Below are positions 1-11,500 of a stretch of DNA of 64,000 nt, piece after piece. The DNA comes from Himantopus leucocephalus. Its lineage: Eukaryota; Chordata; Aves; Charadriiformes; Recurvirostridae. Each line of letters opens with the position of its first letter. The stretch's first letter is position 1. Location: the NCBI GenBank assembly GCA_003993805.1, contig RSEF01000003.1, positions 87,233,965-87,297,964 of the forward strand, in the 5' to 3' direction. The notes beneath the pieces are model-generated. The model did no database searches and was not told where the DNA came from. It saw nothing but the letters and a program-made list of their open reading frames with translations. Made by a program: the position numbers and the translations under genes.

Positions 1-860
1 TGATGGGGGCACTACCCCCTCCATCTGATCTAGAACCCCCACACGCCAAGGACACAAGCCGTGTCTTGCACACGATTCACCAGTAAGATACCAGGTTCTT
101 GGGTACCACTAAGGTAAAGCAGCAGCGGCCCTTCTGCTTGCGGCCTTTNAAAAAAAAAAAAAAAAAAAAAAAGATAACTGGATAACTGGTAGCTCTGGAA
201 AGGGTTCAAGACAGAAGAAGCAGGAAGAGCGCCAGGGTTGGAATAGCCTCTGTGCTTTGGACGAACTTTAGTGGCTTCCTGAGCAGCAAGTTCTTGGCAA
301 CGCTGTTCTGGGGGCCTGACTCTCCCCAGGCTTTGACCGAGGAAGGCTCACAACTAGAAACGTTACTTCTACAGCAAGTAGAAACCACAACATTCAGCCC
401 TAGCCTCACTTTCTCTTTTTTTTTCAGGACAGTACTTATTATCCATAATAGCTGCTAAGTTAGGGTGGCTGGCTGGTTTTAAAAGAAGCCACTTCAGCCA
501 ACAAGCCAGTGGAATGAGAAAGCGTATGACTGCAGAAATAAGGGGAGGTATTTTTATCTTGCAGTAGCCTAATCCCATGACTAGTAATTTCTTTCTGTAG
601 AATAATGATGAGAACAGATGATCGGATAAAGTACCTGAGGTGAGACGGTACTTCAGCAATTCTCGAATCTCATGAATTTTCTTGGATAAAAGCTGATTAT
701 TGTGCAAAGGGCATTAACCGGTATCACTCAGAACAATATAAACTCTCACTCACATAAGATAACGAAAAGAATCTGTTGAAAATGGTGGAGGATGCTGCTT
801 CTAGCCCTCTGTGTTCAATAGGCACTGCATAAAGTGGCATTCAAACGTGTATTTTCGTAG
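1..860 (+). other. NT5E: NT5E intron (partial, upstream of penultimate exon)
   Basis: Intronic sequence running in from the left edge up to the acceptor (TTTTCGTAG) of the penultimate NT5E exon. It holds an A-homopolymer just after a single N at about 149, which looks like a contig join or unresolved base. Small open frames here have no recognisable domain and I treat them as chance. Confidence 0.75.
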
Positions 861-1061
861 GCATCCACGTGGTGTATGATCTCTCCAGAGCCCCAGGCAG
901 CAGAGTTGTTAGCTTAGAAGTGCTTTGCACAGCCTGCCGAGTCCCAGCCTACGTCCCGCTCCAGATGGATGAAATATACAATGTGACTCTTCCGTCCTAT
1001 ATGTTATTTGGAGGAGATGGCTATCATATGCTGAAGGACAAAAATCTGGGATACAGTAAAG
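861..1061 (+). CDS. NT5E: NT5E penultimate coding exon (ecto-5'-nucleotidase / CD73)
   Basis: NT5E is a GPI-anchored cell-surface dimer that hydrolyses extracellular AMP to adenosine. This 201-bp exon translates, after two bases of a split codon, to IHVVYDLSRAPGSRVV... and ends ...LGYSKG. It shows the CD73 C-terminal-domain signatures VVYDLSR, VLCTxCRVP and the GGDG-aromatic-x-M-x-KD substrate loop. The family usually has Phe after GGDG; here it is Tyr, still aromatic. The exon is bounded by TTTTCGTAG before 861 and G|GTAAGG after 1061, and ends one base into a Gly codon that the next exon completes. Upstream exons, including the signal peptide and the metal-binding N-terminal domain, lie left of the window. 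Identity is from recognised protein similarity and agrees with the neighbouring genes. Confidence 0.93.
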
Positions 1062-2725
1062 GTAAGGACGGGGTCCAACAGGGTAGCAGACAAGCAATTC
1101 CTAAAAGTTAAAAGATCTTTTTACAGTACAAGTCTCGTATTTTCTGCTTTTATTGGAGAGATTAAATTTGCTTCTAATCTGACTGCTCTGGATTGCTAGT
1201 TTTGGTTGTAGCCAGCAACTATATTCTTTTTCAGTTAAATCACAAAAGTTTCAAAGAGAAACCAAGCCTCGTCAATCCCGCGCTGCTTAGAGAGCAGTTC
1301 TGAGATCATGGTAAAACAGAAAAAAAGCAGAAGGCACACCCTAGAGAGTACATATTACATGTACCACCTTGCATTTGTACTTATTACTGAACAATGCATC
1401 AAAAAGAAAGGTGCTATTTTCTTTAGACCTCAAACTTCCACTGCATAGAAGTATTTGCAAACACAGAACTGTCACCTTTGCTACTTAAAGGACACGCAGC
1501 TCAGGCGAGCGACACAGAAGGCGAGGGGAAAGGTGCCGCCTTGCTCTGGGGGAATTAGCCTGCCCTTCCGNCGCCGGGCGCCGACAGACACCGCGATAGA
1601 GAGGCAGAAAGGAAGCGGTTTACAGTGCTGTCTTAAGATCCTGTAAAGTAACAGTGCAAACCGTTAGAAAAATCAGCATTTATACAATTGACATGTACAG
1701 CTTTGAGGACAAAGGGAAACTTGAAAAAAATTGAGATGAAAATTATTTCTGAAAACACATAAAAGGATGTAGTGCTGTATTAAAAAAAAAAAAAAATCTC
1801 GGAGCACATCTACATCTTGCAGAACTTTCATTTCTTATGTTTTGCTTCTGGATGGTAAAAACATGCTTTACCAAAAAAAAAAAAAAGCTTCCTTTTGGAC
1901 CTTTGTTACAGCCTATTTTATTGGTTCTACAGGTTGTTTCGATTTAAAAACGATTCTCACAAGTGGGATTGGTGTTTTAAATCCAATTCAACCTACAGCT
2001 TGTAAATTCGGGGGGGCTGTAGCTTTCAGTCAATATCTGTTTATGCAGAAGTAAATTCACATAGAGAGAAATCATTAGGAATAATGAAAGGGAACAACTT
2101 GAAAGCTTCTGGTAGAGTCTTCCAGTACAGCAGAGGGGGAAAACTATTAATTATGTTTAAGATGGAAGTGTTGCACTTTAGGATTGCAAGAGCTTGGATC
2201 AGAAGGGGGTTGTGACATGGTTGGCAGCAGTGGCTGTAGAAAACCCACATCATCCTTTGTGTGCACACAGCAGCACACAGCCTAGAAATTCTTCCTAAAA
2301 AAGAAAAAAAGTAACGTTAAATTTGAAAAGGTGTAAGCAGTAGCTTTGAGAGATTTATAGCACTGTACCCCAAACAGGTGGGAGACTATCTCAATCTACC
2401 TAAATCTGACTGGAATTTACCATTTTAACAGATGAAAAACAAAACAAACCAAACAAAAAAAGCAAGACAACGCAAAAAGAATTTTTGGTTTTTTTGGTAA
2501 ATTATCAGCAGCTGCAAAAAATTCTGGCTACAAACCTGTGCACAAGAAACAACTCTCCATGCCCCTGCGCTGTCTTGATGCTCACCAATTCAGAACGGCA
2601 AACCGTAGAAAACAGTTCGCTTTAAGACTTGAGCTAAAACTGTAATTTTAGACAGGTTGTTAAATGCTGGTTCAGAGCTTGGCTGCTGCAGAGAACACTC
2701 TACCTTTTTTCGTTTGTTTGTTTAG
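1062..2725 (+). other. NT5E: NT5E last intron
   Basis: Intron between the last two NT5E coding exons, with donor GTAAGG and acceptor TTTGTTTAG. It contains a short CpG-rich patch at about 1495-1620 with a single N at 1571 beside a GC palindrome, and poly(A) runs near 1782 and 1875. No gene is recognised inside it. Confidence 0.8.
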
Positions 2726-2883
2726 GTGAACCTGATATTGAGGTGGTTTCCCGTTACCTCCAGAGAATGAAGAGAGTTTACCCGGCAGTTGAAGGTCGAA
2801 TAAAGTTTTCTTCTGGAAGTCTTATCGAAGCAAGTCTTACTCTGATTTCTGCGTTGTTCACTTTAACATTTTTGCATACTTGA
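2726..2883 (+). CDS. NT5E: NT5E terminal coding exon with GPI-anchor signal
   Basis: The exon completes the split Gly codon and reads GEPDIEVVSRYLQRMKRV, then YPAVEGRIKFSSGS, followed by a hydrophobic tail ending FTLTFLHT and a TGA at 2881-2883. The block YPAVEGRIKF is strongly conserved in vertebrate CD73. The Ser/Gly-rich stretch just after it, followed by about 20 mostly hydrophobic residues and no cytoplasmic tail, is the expected GPI attachment signal: the tail is cleaved and the chain linked to glycolipid near the SSGS stretch. The phase joins the previous exon exactly. Gene end and strand are certain from the splice acceptor and stop; the exact GPI site is inferred. Confidence 0.95.
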
Positions 2884-4105
2884 TTTTTGCTCACGATGTT
2901 TTCATTTGAAGGAAGGCAAGAGGAGAGATGGTGCTGACAAAGGGAGAAGAGAACTGTTCTCTTTTCTTACACCTTAAAATGAACGAATGTTTATGTTTCT
3001 GCATGCCACCACAAGCACAAGGAATCGTCTTTAATCTGGTGGAGTCGTTGCAGCACGCTGTGCGGAATGAGTGGGTTCTCTCAGTTTCAATCAGCAGGTA
3101 CCCGCAATTCAGTTTGCGGTTTCAAGAAGCAAAGTTCCAGTGAATACTAATGCTTCATCATTAAACAACCACTGACCGAAGTGGGATATTTTTAACTTGC
3201 TGAATTCTTTTAGCTGCTTTAAATAGTGAATTGATTAAAGAATCTGATTCCAGTAATCTAAACAAGCTTCTAGAAATGGATTTATTATAACTGTAGACAC
3301 CTTTGATCTCCACTCAGGGCTAAAGCTTTCAATCTAATAATTCTACTTTGCTTCCAGCCGTATTTATCATACCTACACCAATGCCTGAAAGAACTGGATT
3401 AAATTCCATGTCAGTGAAAGCATGAGGTCCATTTACCTGCAATTAAAGGTTTTCTATTTTACTTTTGAAGATGCAGCATCTCACTTATTTTCCATTAATA
3501 AAGGACGCAATGAAAGCTTGGTTTGATTTTGATCAATTTCAACAAATTGAGTATATACGCTTCACTATTTAATATGACCAGTTTGGGGACTGTATCTAGA
3601 GCGAGAACACAATCTGTGATTATGTTTCATATAAATCTGCTCAATTTTACACCTTCTTCCAAAGACCAAAGCACAGCACTCCTGACCATTACTCTGTATC
3701 AGCAACATTCAGAGGGAATGTTGGATATACACATTGACTCCTGCAGCGCCGTGGCAGCCTCTGGAAGTTGCCCAGTAACGGGGCTTTTTACAGCATTGCC
3801 TGGCTTTATGGGAATTGTGATCGTAACTCAAAAGCCTGTCTCTTCTATGGGAAGGCTGTGTTTAAAAAAAATACACAGTTGTAAGAGACAGGCTAATGAG
3901 TATAAAAATCAGAAATCTTATTAAATGCTAAGTGTACATTTCTGACACTTTATCAAGAAGTGACTGCTTATAAATGAGTGCAAACGATGATTATTTTTCT
4001 AAGATAGTTCACATTTGGAGTTTTGACATCAACGTGTTTCCATGTTGTTTATTGCTGTATTAAACTGATTGTCAGTGTTTTGAATAAACCTGCTTTGTTT
4101 TCCTG
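2884..4105 (+). other. NT5E: NT5E 3' untranslated region
   Basis: AT-rich sequence after the NT5E stop. Two poly(A) signals are visible: AATAAA at 3497-3502 and AATAAA at 4083-4088. The second is followed by a T/G-rich stretch, the expected downstream element, so I place the distal end at about 4105. The 133-aa open frame at 3523-3924 lies in this UTR and shows no domain. Confidence 0.65.
4083..4088 (+). terminator. NT5E: NT5E distal poly(A) signal
   Basis: Canonical AATAAA followed within about 25 bases by TGCTTTGTTTTCC, a U/GU-rich downstream element. A proximal AATAAA at 3497-3502 may give a shorter transcript. Confidence 0.6.
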
Positions 4106-5379
4106 GAAAGCGCGCTACACTTTTTCAGACCCAAGCTACTCCCCTCTCAAATTCACTGCACCTGCAGATTTCAAGGAGAAGGTGCATTAAGATAAACATT
4201 CAGTCTGCTTCAATCTCAAAACTTCATTAGTTTCCACATAAATTCAAGGGTTGCACATGAAAAGATCAGGAGTACACGGCTGTAGTAGGTAAGTGTTAAA
4301 ACAGGGAGACGAACAACTGACCTTGACACACTACTAGTTATAACACGGTATTGATGATTTGTCCCTAAAGTTACTAATTTACAGAATGGTCTTCCCCAAA
4401 TCAACATAAAACCAGTAGCAGAAGGTGCACTTATGGACCGAGCTGTACCTGCACGCCAATTTTAAAGAGTTATAACAACTCCTTTGGCATATCCAGAGAG
4501 AAGTAACACTTTAACCTTCTTTTGACAAACAGAAGGAAAAAGTATGCAAAAGTAATACAGACAGATAATGCAAACTGCATTGATGAACACTAATACTGCA
4601 TTAGATTGGTTTGTTTGTAAAAAAAAAAAATGAGTGTTGTCTGAAAAGAAAAATTGAGGAATTCCTATTAAGATATCTCTGTATTGTTCTGTGAGTAAAA
4701 CTTGTTAAAAATCCAAGCATGAAAGTCCTTTTCAAAGTCTCTTTTATAAAGGCTGGGCCAACAAATTAAGATTTACAGGAAGAATCTTTCACATATTTTT
4801 ATACTAATGATTTTTTAGAAAATGCTATAACAGACTCACGTCCTCTTCTCTAAGCCTGTAAAGAGGATATCAGAAAAAACCCGACAAACCCAGATAAGAA
4901 ATCGCAGAAAAATAAAGGCTAAGGTAAAAGTCAAAACCACTTTTCACACCATTATTTTAAGAGTGCTTTAGATTTGAAGGCCAGACATTAAATAAACCAA
5001 ATTACACATGTGATTTTCCAAGCTAACGGAAAGCACGAAGGCCAAAGATAGTTCTGGGATGATATTTATATGCAATAGATTCAATCATGTAATTTTGTTT
5101 TTAAAAAAGATTAGCAAGATTTGTTAAGACGGTTAAAAATAACTTCATGGGAGCATTCTACAGCTTCTTCCAAACAAATTTTCTACATATCCTTTAAGGA
5201 AGACAACAGTAATTGCTCTTTTAGCAAAGCGTACGTTGGCCGGTCTCCCAGCCATCTTATTTTATGTCAGCCTGTAATTTCACACACAAAGATTATGGGG
5301 AAATTAATTTGACTTTTACTGCTAACAGCTAAAACAAATTTTAAATAGAAAGTACTGATATATTATTTACTTGTAACTG
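4106..5379. other. Intergenic spacer between convergent NT5E and SNX14
   Basis: About 1.3 kb between the predicted 3' ends of NT5E (+) and SNX14 (-). It is AT-rich, with no recognisable exon or repeat. Small open frames on both strands look like chance. Confidence 0.6.
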
Positions 5380-5539
5380 GTATTAAATTTTGTTGTCTTT
5401 ATTGCATAAAGAGATTTTTTAGAATTTAAATTTTATATTATTTACAAGAAAATATACAATGCAAGGTGAAAATGTCACATGTCCATTACAATAGTGCACA
5501 GCAGATGTTTCTACTGGGTGCCCAGCAAGGTCCTTGCAT
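5380..5539 (-). other. SNX14: SNX14 3' untranslated region
   Basis: Short AT-rich UTR between the SNX14 stop (5540-5542) and a minus-strand AATAAA read from plus-strand TTTATT at 5398-5403. No other signal is nearer to the stop. The end is placed about 20 bases past the signal. Confidence 0.6.
5398..5403 (-). terminator. SNX14: SNX14 poly(A) signal
   Basis: AATAAA on the minus strand, about 140 bases after the SNX14 stop codon. Confidence 0.6.
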
Positions 5540-5578
5540 TCACATCCAACATGACACAGAGCTAGCTTCCTTCGGACC
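5540..5578 (-). CDS. SNX14: SNX14 terminal coding exon
   Basis: After acceptor TTTGACAG the exon reads [12 protein letters not shown] then TGA. Human SNX14 ends in a similar ...SVTSWM, so the C-terminal Trp-Met is conserved. It joins in phase 0 to the previous exon, which ends ...ELSK. Confidence 0.88.
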   Translation of the reverse strand, partial: GPKEASSVSCWM

Positions 5579-8500
5579 CTGTCAAACAGTAATGGAGAGA
5601 AAAATTGACTTACTAAGTACAAATACGCATATTTACATATAAATGACTGAACTGAGCTGCAATGAGCAATTGTATTTGAAAACATCCACTCAAAACCAGA
5701 GTTAAGAGAAAGGAAGGCTACTCCTTTCAGGTTTTTAATATTATTTCTTGAAATAGGTATTTTCTTCTTTCTCTGGAAGTTCTCACCTCCCCCATTCCTA
5801 ACCGCTAAACACAATTTTCTTAACACAGCAATTTTCTGCTCTGGAAATGGCACTAGCATGATATTTTTTCAACTGGATTTCTTTTCTTCCTCTGCTAAGA
5901 ATGCTACTCCTGTCTCAGCAGTTCCTTTTCCTTGTATCCTGTCTGACAGACTTCCAAGGGACTGGCTCTGCATTGAATCAAAGGAAAACCTCATATATTA
6001 GGTTGTTTCCAGCTCTTATCCTTAGAACTTGTTCACTTATGCATGCTGCCATTGAACAGCCTATTTGAGGTGATCCAGTATATACCCATGCTGGTACATG
6101 TAGCAGGACAGAATCATAGAATGGTTTAGGTTGGAAGGGACCGTGAAGATCATCGAGTTCCAACCCCCCTGCCATGGACATAGACATAGACACCTCCCAC
6201 TAGACCAGGTTGCTCAAAGCCCCATCCAGCCTGGCCTTGAACACTTCCAGGGATGGAGCTTCCACAACTTCAGGCAACCTGTTCCAGTGCCTCACCACAC
6301 TCAGAGTGAAAAATTTCCTCCTAATATCTAATCTAAATCTACCCTCTTTCAGTTTAAAGTCATTCCCCCTTGTCCTATCGCTACATGCCCTTCACTTCCT
6401 AAATCAGGAAATGCATAAAATAGAGCTGTGACAATCAATCACAAAGAAAGGCAGAGATCCTCGCTGCTGATTGCTCTGTCCAATTCTCCTGAAAGGCAGC
6501 TCAGACTTGCTGTATGCCAGACAAATGGGGCCCAAACTGGTTTGGAAAGAGCTAATTAACAAAAATTTAAATAATCCAGATTTCGATGATTTCAACACAT
6601 CAGTTCCCCCCGAAATCTAAAATTATTACTACAAAGGAACAACAGCAATAATGCACCAACGACCAGACTCACTAGCAGCTTGAAGAATTCTGCAGCTCTT
6701 GAACGGAGTTAGCACATACCTTACTGAGCTCTGGAAAGAGTTCTTGAATCCCAATGTCCAGCAGAACGTACGTTAACTAAAAGAAAATAAAGAAAATCAA
6801 GAGCACTCCAAGGCCACACTCCTACTTTTTATTTTTAACTCTCAATTAGAGCTAATTCCTCTGTTAGAGCTATACATATGCTTCAGGAAATTCTGTGCTA
6901 AAAGGCGAGTTTCTCACGCGTTGCAAGTTACCTGTTTGTTGAGCACTGGTTGCTGCATTCCGTCAAACAGAAGCCTGATGCCTTCGTATTTAGCCTCTTC
7001 CCCAATGCACTTGCCTATTAAATCTAGACCAGACACCGACAACAAATACACAAGTCATTAGGAAGCACTGCAAAACAGCTATAACGATGCAGTTACAGAA
7101 CTCCAGTAATTAAAAAAAGTTTAAATTAAAGAAACAGTTCAAATTTTATCCATCTAAAGTGGTAAATGGAAAAACAAACACTCCTTTGGTTCCTTCCTTT
7201 TTCCTCCCTTTCCTTCGGGGCTGCACACTTTTTCTAATATCAAGTTACTGTCCTAATACATTGTTTAATAAACCACAATGTGAAATTTTTTAATTACTTT
7301 CTGAATAACCTAGCAAAGGGACCCCTCTTCCCTGATTTATGCAGTGTACGGCGAGCTCAGATTTCTCTTGGCTTCATGGCATGCCTATTTTAACCCAGTT
7401 TTCATCTGGATAAGATACAAACCACAGGACCATTCTAAAGATGAGGAAATTATGGTATTAAGTACATTTGTAAAGCTCTTAATTTCCATCATGTCATTAT
7501 TAGCCTTTTTGCTACACCGTTAGTCAGCAACACTTAAGCGACGAAACTGAACTCCTGGGTTTTTACACCTAGTAGCAGTATTCTAGTCAATGCAAACCTT
7601 AGCAGTGTAAGTATTATTTGATTTGGAAAACTAATGTGGCTGTATTTGGCTTATATATCTGCTTGAACAATTGAACATACTCATAGAGAGAGTCAGGAAA
7701 TACAGAACCTGGAATGTATCTCATCATTTCTTCAAAAGTCTGCTTTGCTCGTTTCTGTTTATCCTGGACAGAGCGAGGTTCGGTATTCTCACAAAACACG
7801 GCATCTGCAGCGAAGACACATTGAAAAAGAAACCCTTTAGGCAGCTATGCATCACTGGCATATAAAAACTGTTTTGGATTATGGCTTTGAAGTTGAGCTT
7901 CTTCTGTATGATCTTGACTGGAAGGGAATTCTAGCCTTGCCAGATAATAGTCTTTTGATTACATTACCCTGATTGAATCCAGAATACCCAACCTGTGTGA
8001 AGGGCAATAATCTTTTGCCAATTTGCTTCCATTCTTTCCAAATTTTTACAGCATTATCTTCTAGGTTTGGATCAATTCTGCTTTAGGTTAGTTATGATCT
8101 CCCTACTTACAATTTCCCTTTTGCTTTCAAAACTATAAGCAGTATTTATACCTTGTGCTAAAGCACTGTCTGGAGCTGTCAAAAATTTCAGATTTATCTA
8201 TGAATAAAAGAACCCCAAGAATAGAAATATTAGGCACTCAGATTTGGGTTTAGGCTCCAAAAGATTTACTCTTTTGCTTTTTTGTCTTTCACAAGATTTC
8301 TTTTTGGCTTGGTACAGATAGAGCTGTCTTGATACCAGAGCTTTGGCCAGATGTGTTGTTTAGATCTGACTGTAGTCAGATAATACTTCTCTACAGTTGT
8401 GAGGTCACTTTTAAATTCTTTTTTTTAATCTCCCTCCCCTTCCCTTATCTGAAGGTCAAGAACACTCAAACCCTCTCAAAAGCCCACCACAACAAAGGGA

Positions 8501-11500
8501 ACAAAAAAATTAACAGTAAAGGACTGTGATGCAGCACACAAGTGATAACTAATTCAAAGACAACATGAAATATTCACACTCTGACATACTAAACCACCTT
8601 TATTCTGTTTTTCATGTTCTTTGCACACATTAGCAAATTACTATTCATAATACTTTTTTCTGTAATCACCACTGACAGACTTGGCCGACTCAGCATCTTC
8701 TCGCAACAAGCTTTTAGAATCTTTTCACGGGCCCACTTGATTTTTAACACTGCGTTAGCTTCAGTCAAGCATTGCAAAGCTTGGTACTTGGAAACTTAAC
8801 AGAAGGGATTTCAACTATCAAACTAAAGCAGCATTTTCCCATCAAAGATGTAACTTTTACTAACCTCTCAGCAGCGTTATCAGAGAAACCAAACGATGCT
8901 CCTGAAATAGCTGTTCTAACTTATAATGCAAGTAATAGTCTGTGTACAGTTCCAATGTATTTTTGAAGAGAATTCTTCCTCCCATCAAGAGGTGATGCAA
9001 CCAGTCAGGAATGCGGAAAACTACCCTACCTGCAAAGTTACAGTAACACAAGTTTACAAAGTTCTCCTGATAATGATGATAGTGGACTCACTTATTCAAA
9101 ANTCAAAAGAAAAAAAAAAAAAAGAAAGAAAAGATTGCAAACAAGCAAACAACCTTGTAGTTTTGTTAGTGCAACACTAGAAAAATATTTTCCACTATTC
9201 TCCAGATTGCTTATCAAATACCTCCTTCAACTGTTACTATTTAGTTCTCAGAATGTACAAGCAACCTAGACACATTTGAGAAAAAGGAAGGGACCTACCT
9301 CCCATAAGCTCATACTCTGAGATGCAGAAAGAAAGAGATATAACAAAACAACTGAGCAATAATGAAAGATAAATTATGCTATTTTAGCGCAGCGATAAGG
9401 TCTTTTAAAGAATGACTGTGTTCCTAAGTTGTATACTGTTAAACTTGCAAGTGCTGAATTATATGAGTACTACAATGGAACTTTATTTCTTACCAAAGAA
9501 CCTGAACTTCCTATTTGGCATGAAGTACAAAAATAATTAAGAGAAATCACTTCTTACCAACATACATTAAGTAGTCATAGACTCCTTCTACAGTCATCAT
9601 TTCCATGAAGTAGTTCTGATTTTGTCGTCTTTCTGTATTCTCAGACCGGTTTGCATTATTCTTGAATAAGTCATTGAAAAGCTAAAAATAAAAACGTAAT
9701 ACTGAAAAAATTGCATTCAAAGGTAAAAGGACAGCCACCAGATCTGTGGTTTGGTGGGGGTTTTGTGGGTTTTATTTGGTGGGTTTGGGGTTTTTTTTAA
9801 TTAAAAGTAGCTCTTTTTCAGAGCTTTCAAAGAACTAATCAATTTTCCATGATTTTAAATTTATAAAAAAATTAATAAATAACGGTTTACTCTCCAAAGG
9901 GCGGCAAAAAATAAAAAGCATGTCACATGTTGCCAAGATACCCAACAACCAAAATACCCGGATTTAGAACACCACAGCACGGCGACCAAGGCAGTAATTT
10001 GTGAAGCCTTTTGCTCCCGATACCTTCACACATCTAGACTTTATCACAGGGTTTAATACCTTTGATGCACCCCATTCTATCAATGAGGGTCATAAAGGAC
10101 ATGAAGTTTGTCAGCCTTAAATCACAGGGGGACCCTACAACATCCAAGTGTTCCTAAATATCTTGTTGGCTTCCAATTTGAAATAAATACAATGGGCTCT
10201 AGACAAAACATCCAACTTTTTACCAGGGGGTGGAGGGGCACAGGGAACAACAACTACTTCTGTGCTTGATCATTTATAGCAAGAACTTAATGAATCTTGT
10301 AAGTTATGAACATTTGGGGTTTTTTTTCCATTTATCCCATTACTTTTCATTTTATTCCTTTATCCTATTTTCTCATGTTCTACCCCCCACCGCTTTTATT
10401 GCCCTTGATTCTTCTCCAAAATATAAAATACTTGTAAAATCCCAAGAAGAGCTTCCCAAGAAGGTCTTCCCTGCATCCCATTAGGTGTCCTGCATCACCT
10501 AGGGACACCTCCTTCCACCCCTCCCCAAGCACCCCAATTCTGTGGGCTCCAGCAGCTGGAAAGGAGTTGTTCTCCGACTCTTGAGGCTCTCTATATTTGA
10601 CAATACCTAGCAATCACCATTAACGGTTTATTTTAAATTATCTTATCCCCCAAACTGTTGATCTAAAGATAGAAAAGAATTTATACAAAATACTCTGTAT
10701 TATGAAAAGAAAGTTCAAAAGTTTATGCCAAGCTTCTAAAAAAAAATATTCCAGAACTAGAAGCAAATGCAATGTAATTAGTGTTGCCTAGGTTGAGATG
10801 ATTGCTACTGACACAGATTTTTCTGTATCACTCCCAAATTAAAAATAGTTCCAAGGAATGGGAAGTACTTTGCTTATACATGGCTAACTTTCTGTAGAGG
10901 CTCTGAATCATGCAAGGCTCTAAAGAGAATGCTCTGCACTCTTAGGAAGAATTACTTTAGGAAATCTGGCAAGACTCAGGTTTTGACTTGTACTTCTTTA
11001 GGCCCTCGCTTTCGTTAAGTGCTGAACTGCTGGCATTATCTTCACAAAGTTCACTCAAACTAAACAACACCAGGTTATTACATAAATTACATGAAAGAGC
11101 AAATATGGTTAATGCACTGGTGGATGACTGGTATCCAGGAAAGAACGAACCTAAAGAGAACACATAATTATTCACGCCTACTGTATGAAAGCGTCCCTGG
11201 TATGTTGTTTAAAAAACCCTGTATAAACTGAAGTCTATATCCTCCTCAATACTGAAACTAGGACACTGGGAAAATCTCAGTTGAATTATTGTAACTTAAA
11301 CAAGAGCCTCATTTATTTTTTTAGATACACCCCACGACCTGACAGGGGCGATACGTACTGAGCCAACTCAAAGCAGCCCATTGCGCAATGCAGATAAAGT
11401 TTCAGAGGAGTGTGTACAGACCAAACTAAATCATTAACAGCAGTCCCACAGGTGATCTATTAAAACAAAACCAAAAAAAAAAACCAAATGGGAAGGCCAT

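Noticed and set aside
5419..5859. 146-codon minus-strand frame over the SNX14 last exon
   Set aside because: It reads the last exon in another frame and continues through the acceptor into intron; the true frame ends SVSCWM.
5978..6193. Minus-strand frame beginning with a repeated Met-Ser motif
   Set aside because: The repeat is a small CATAGA-type expansion inside a CR1 fragment, not a protein feature.
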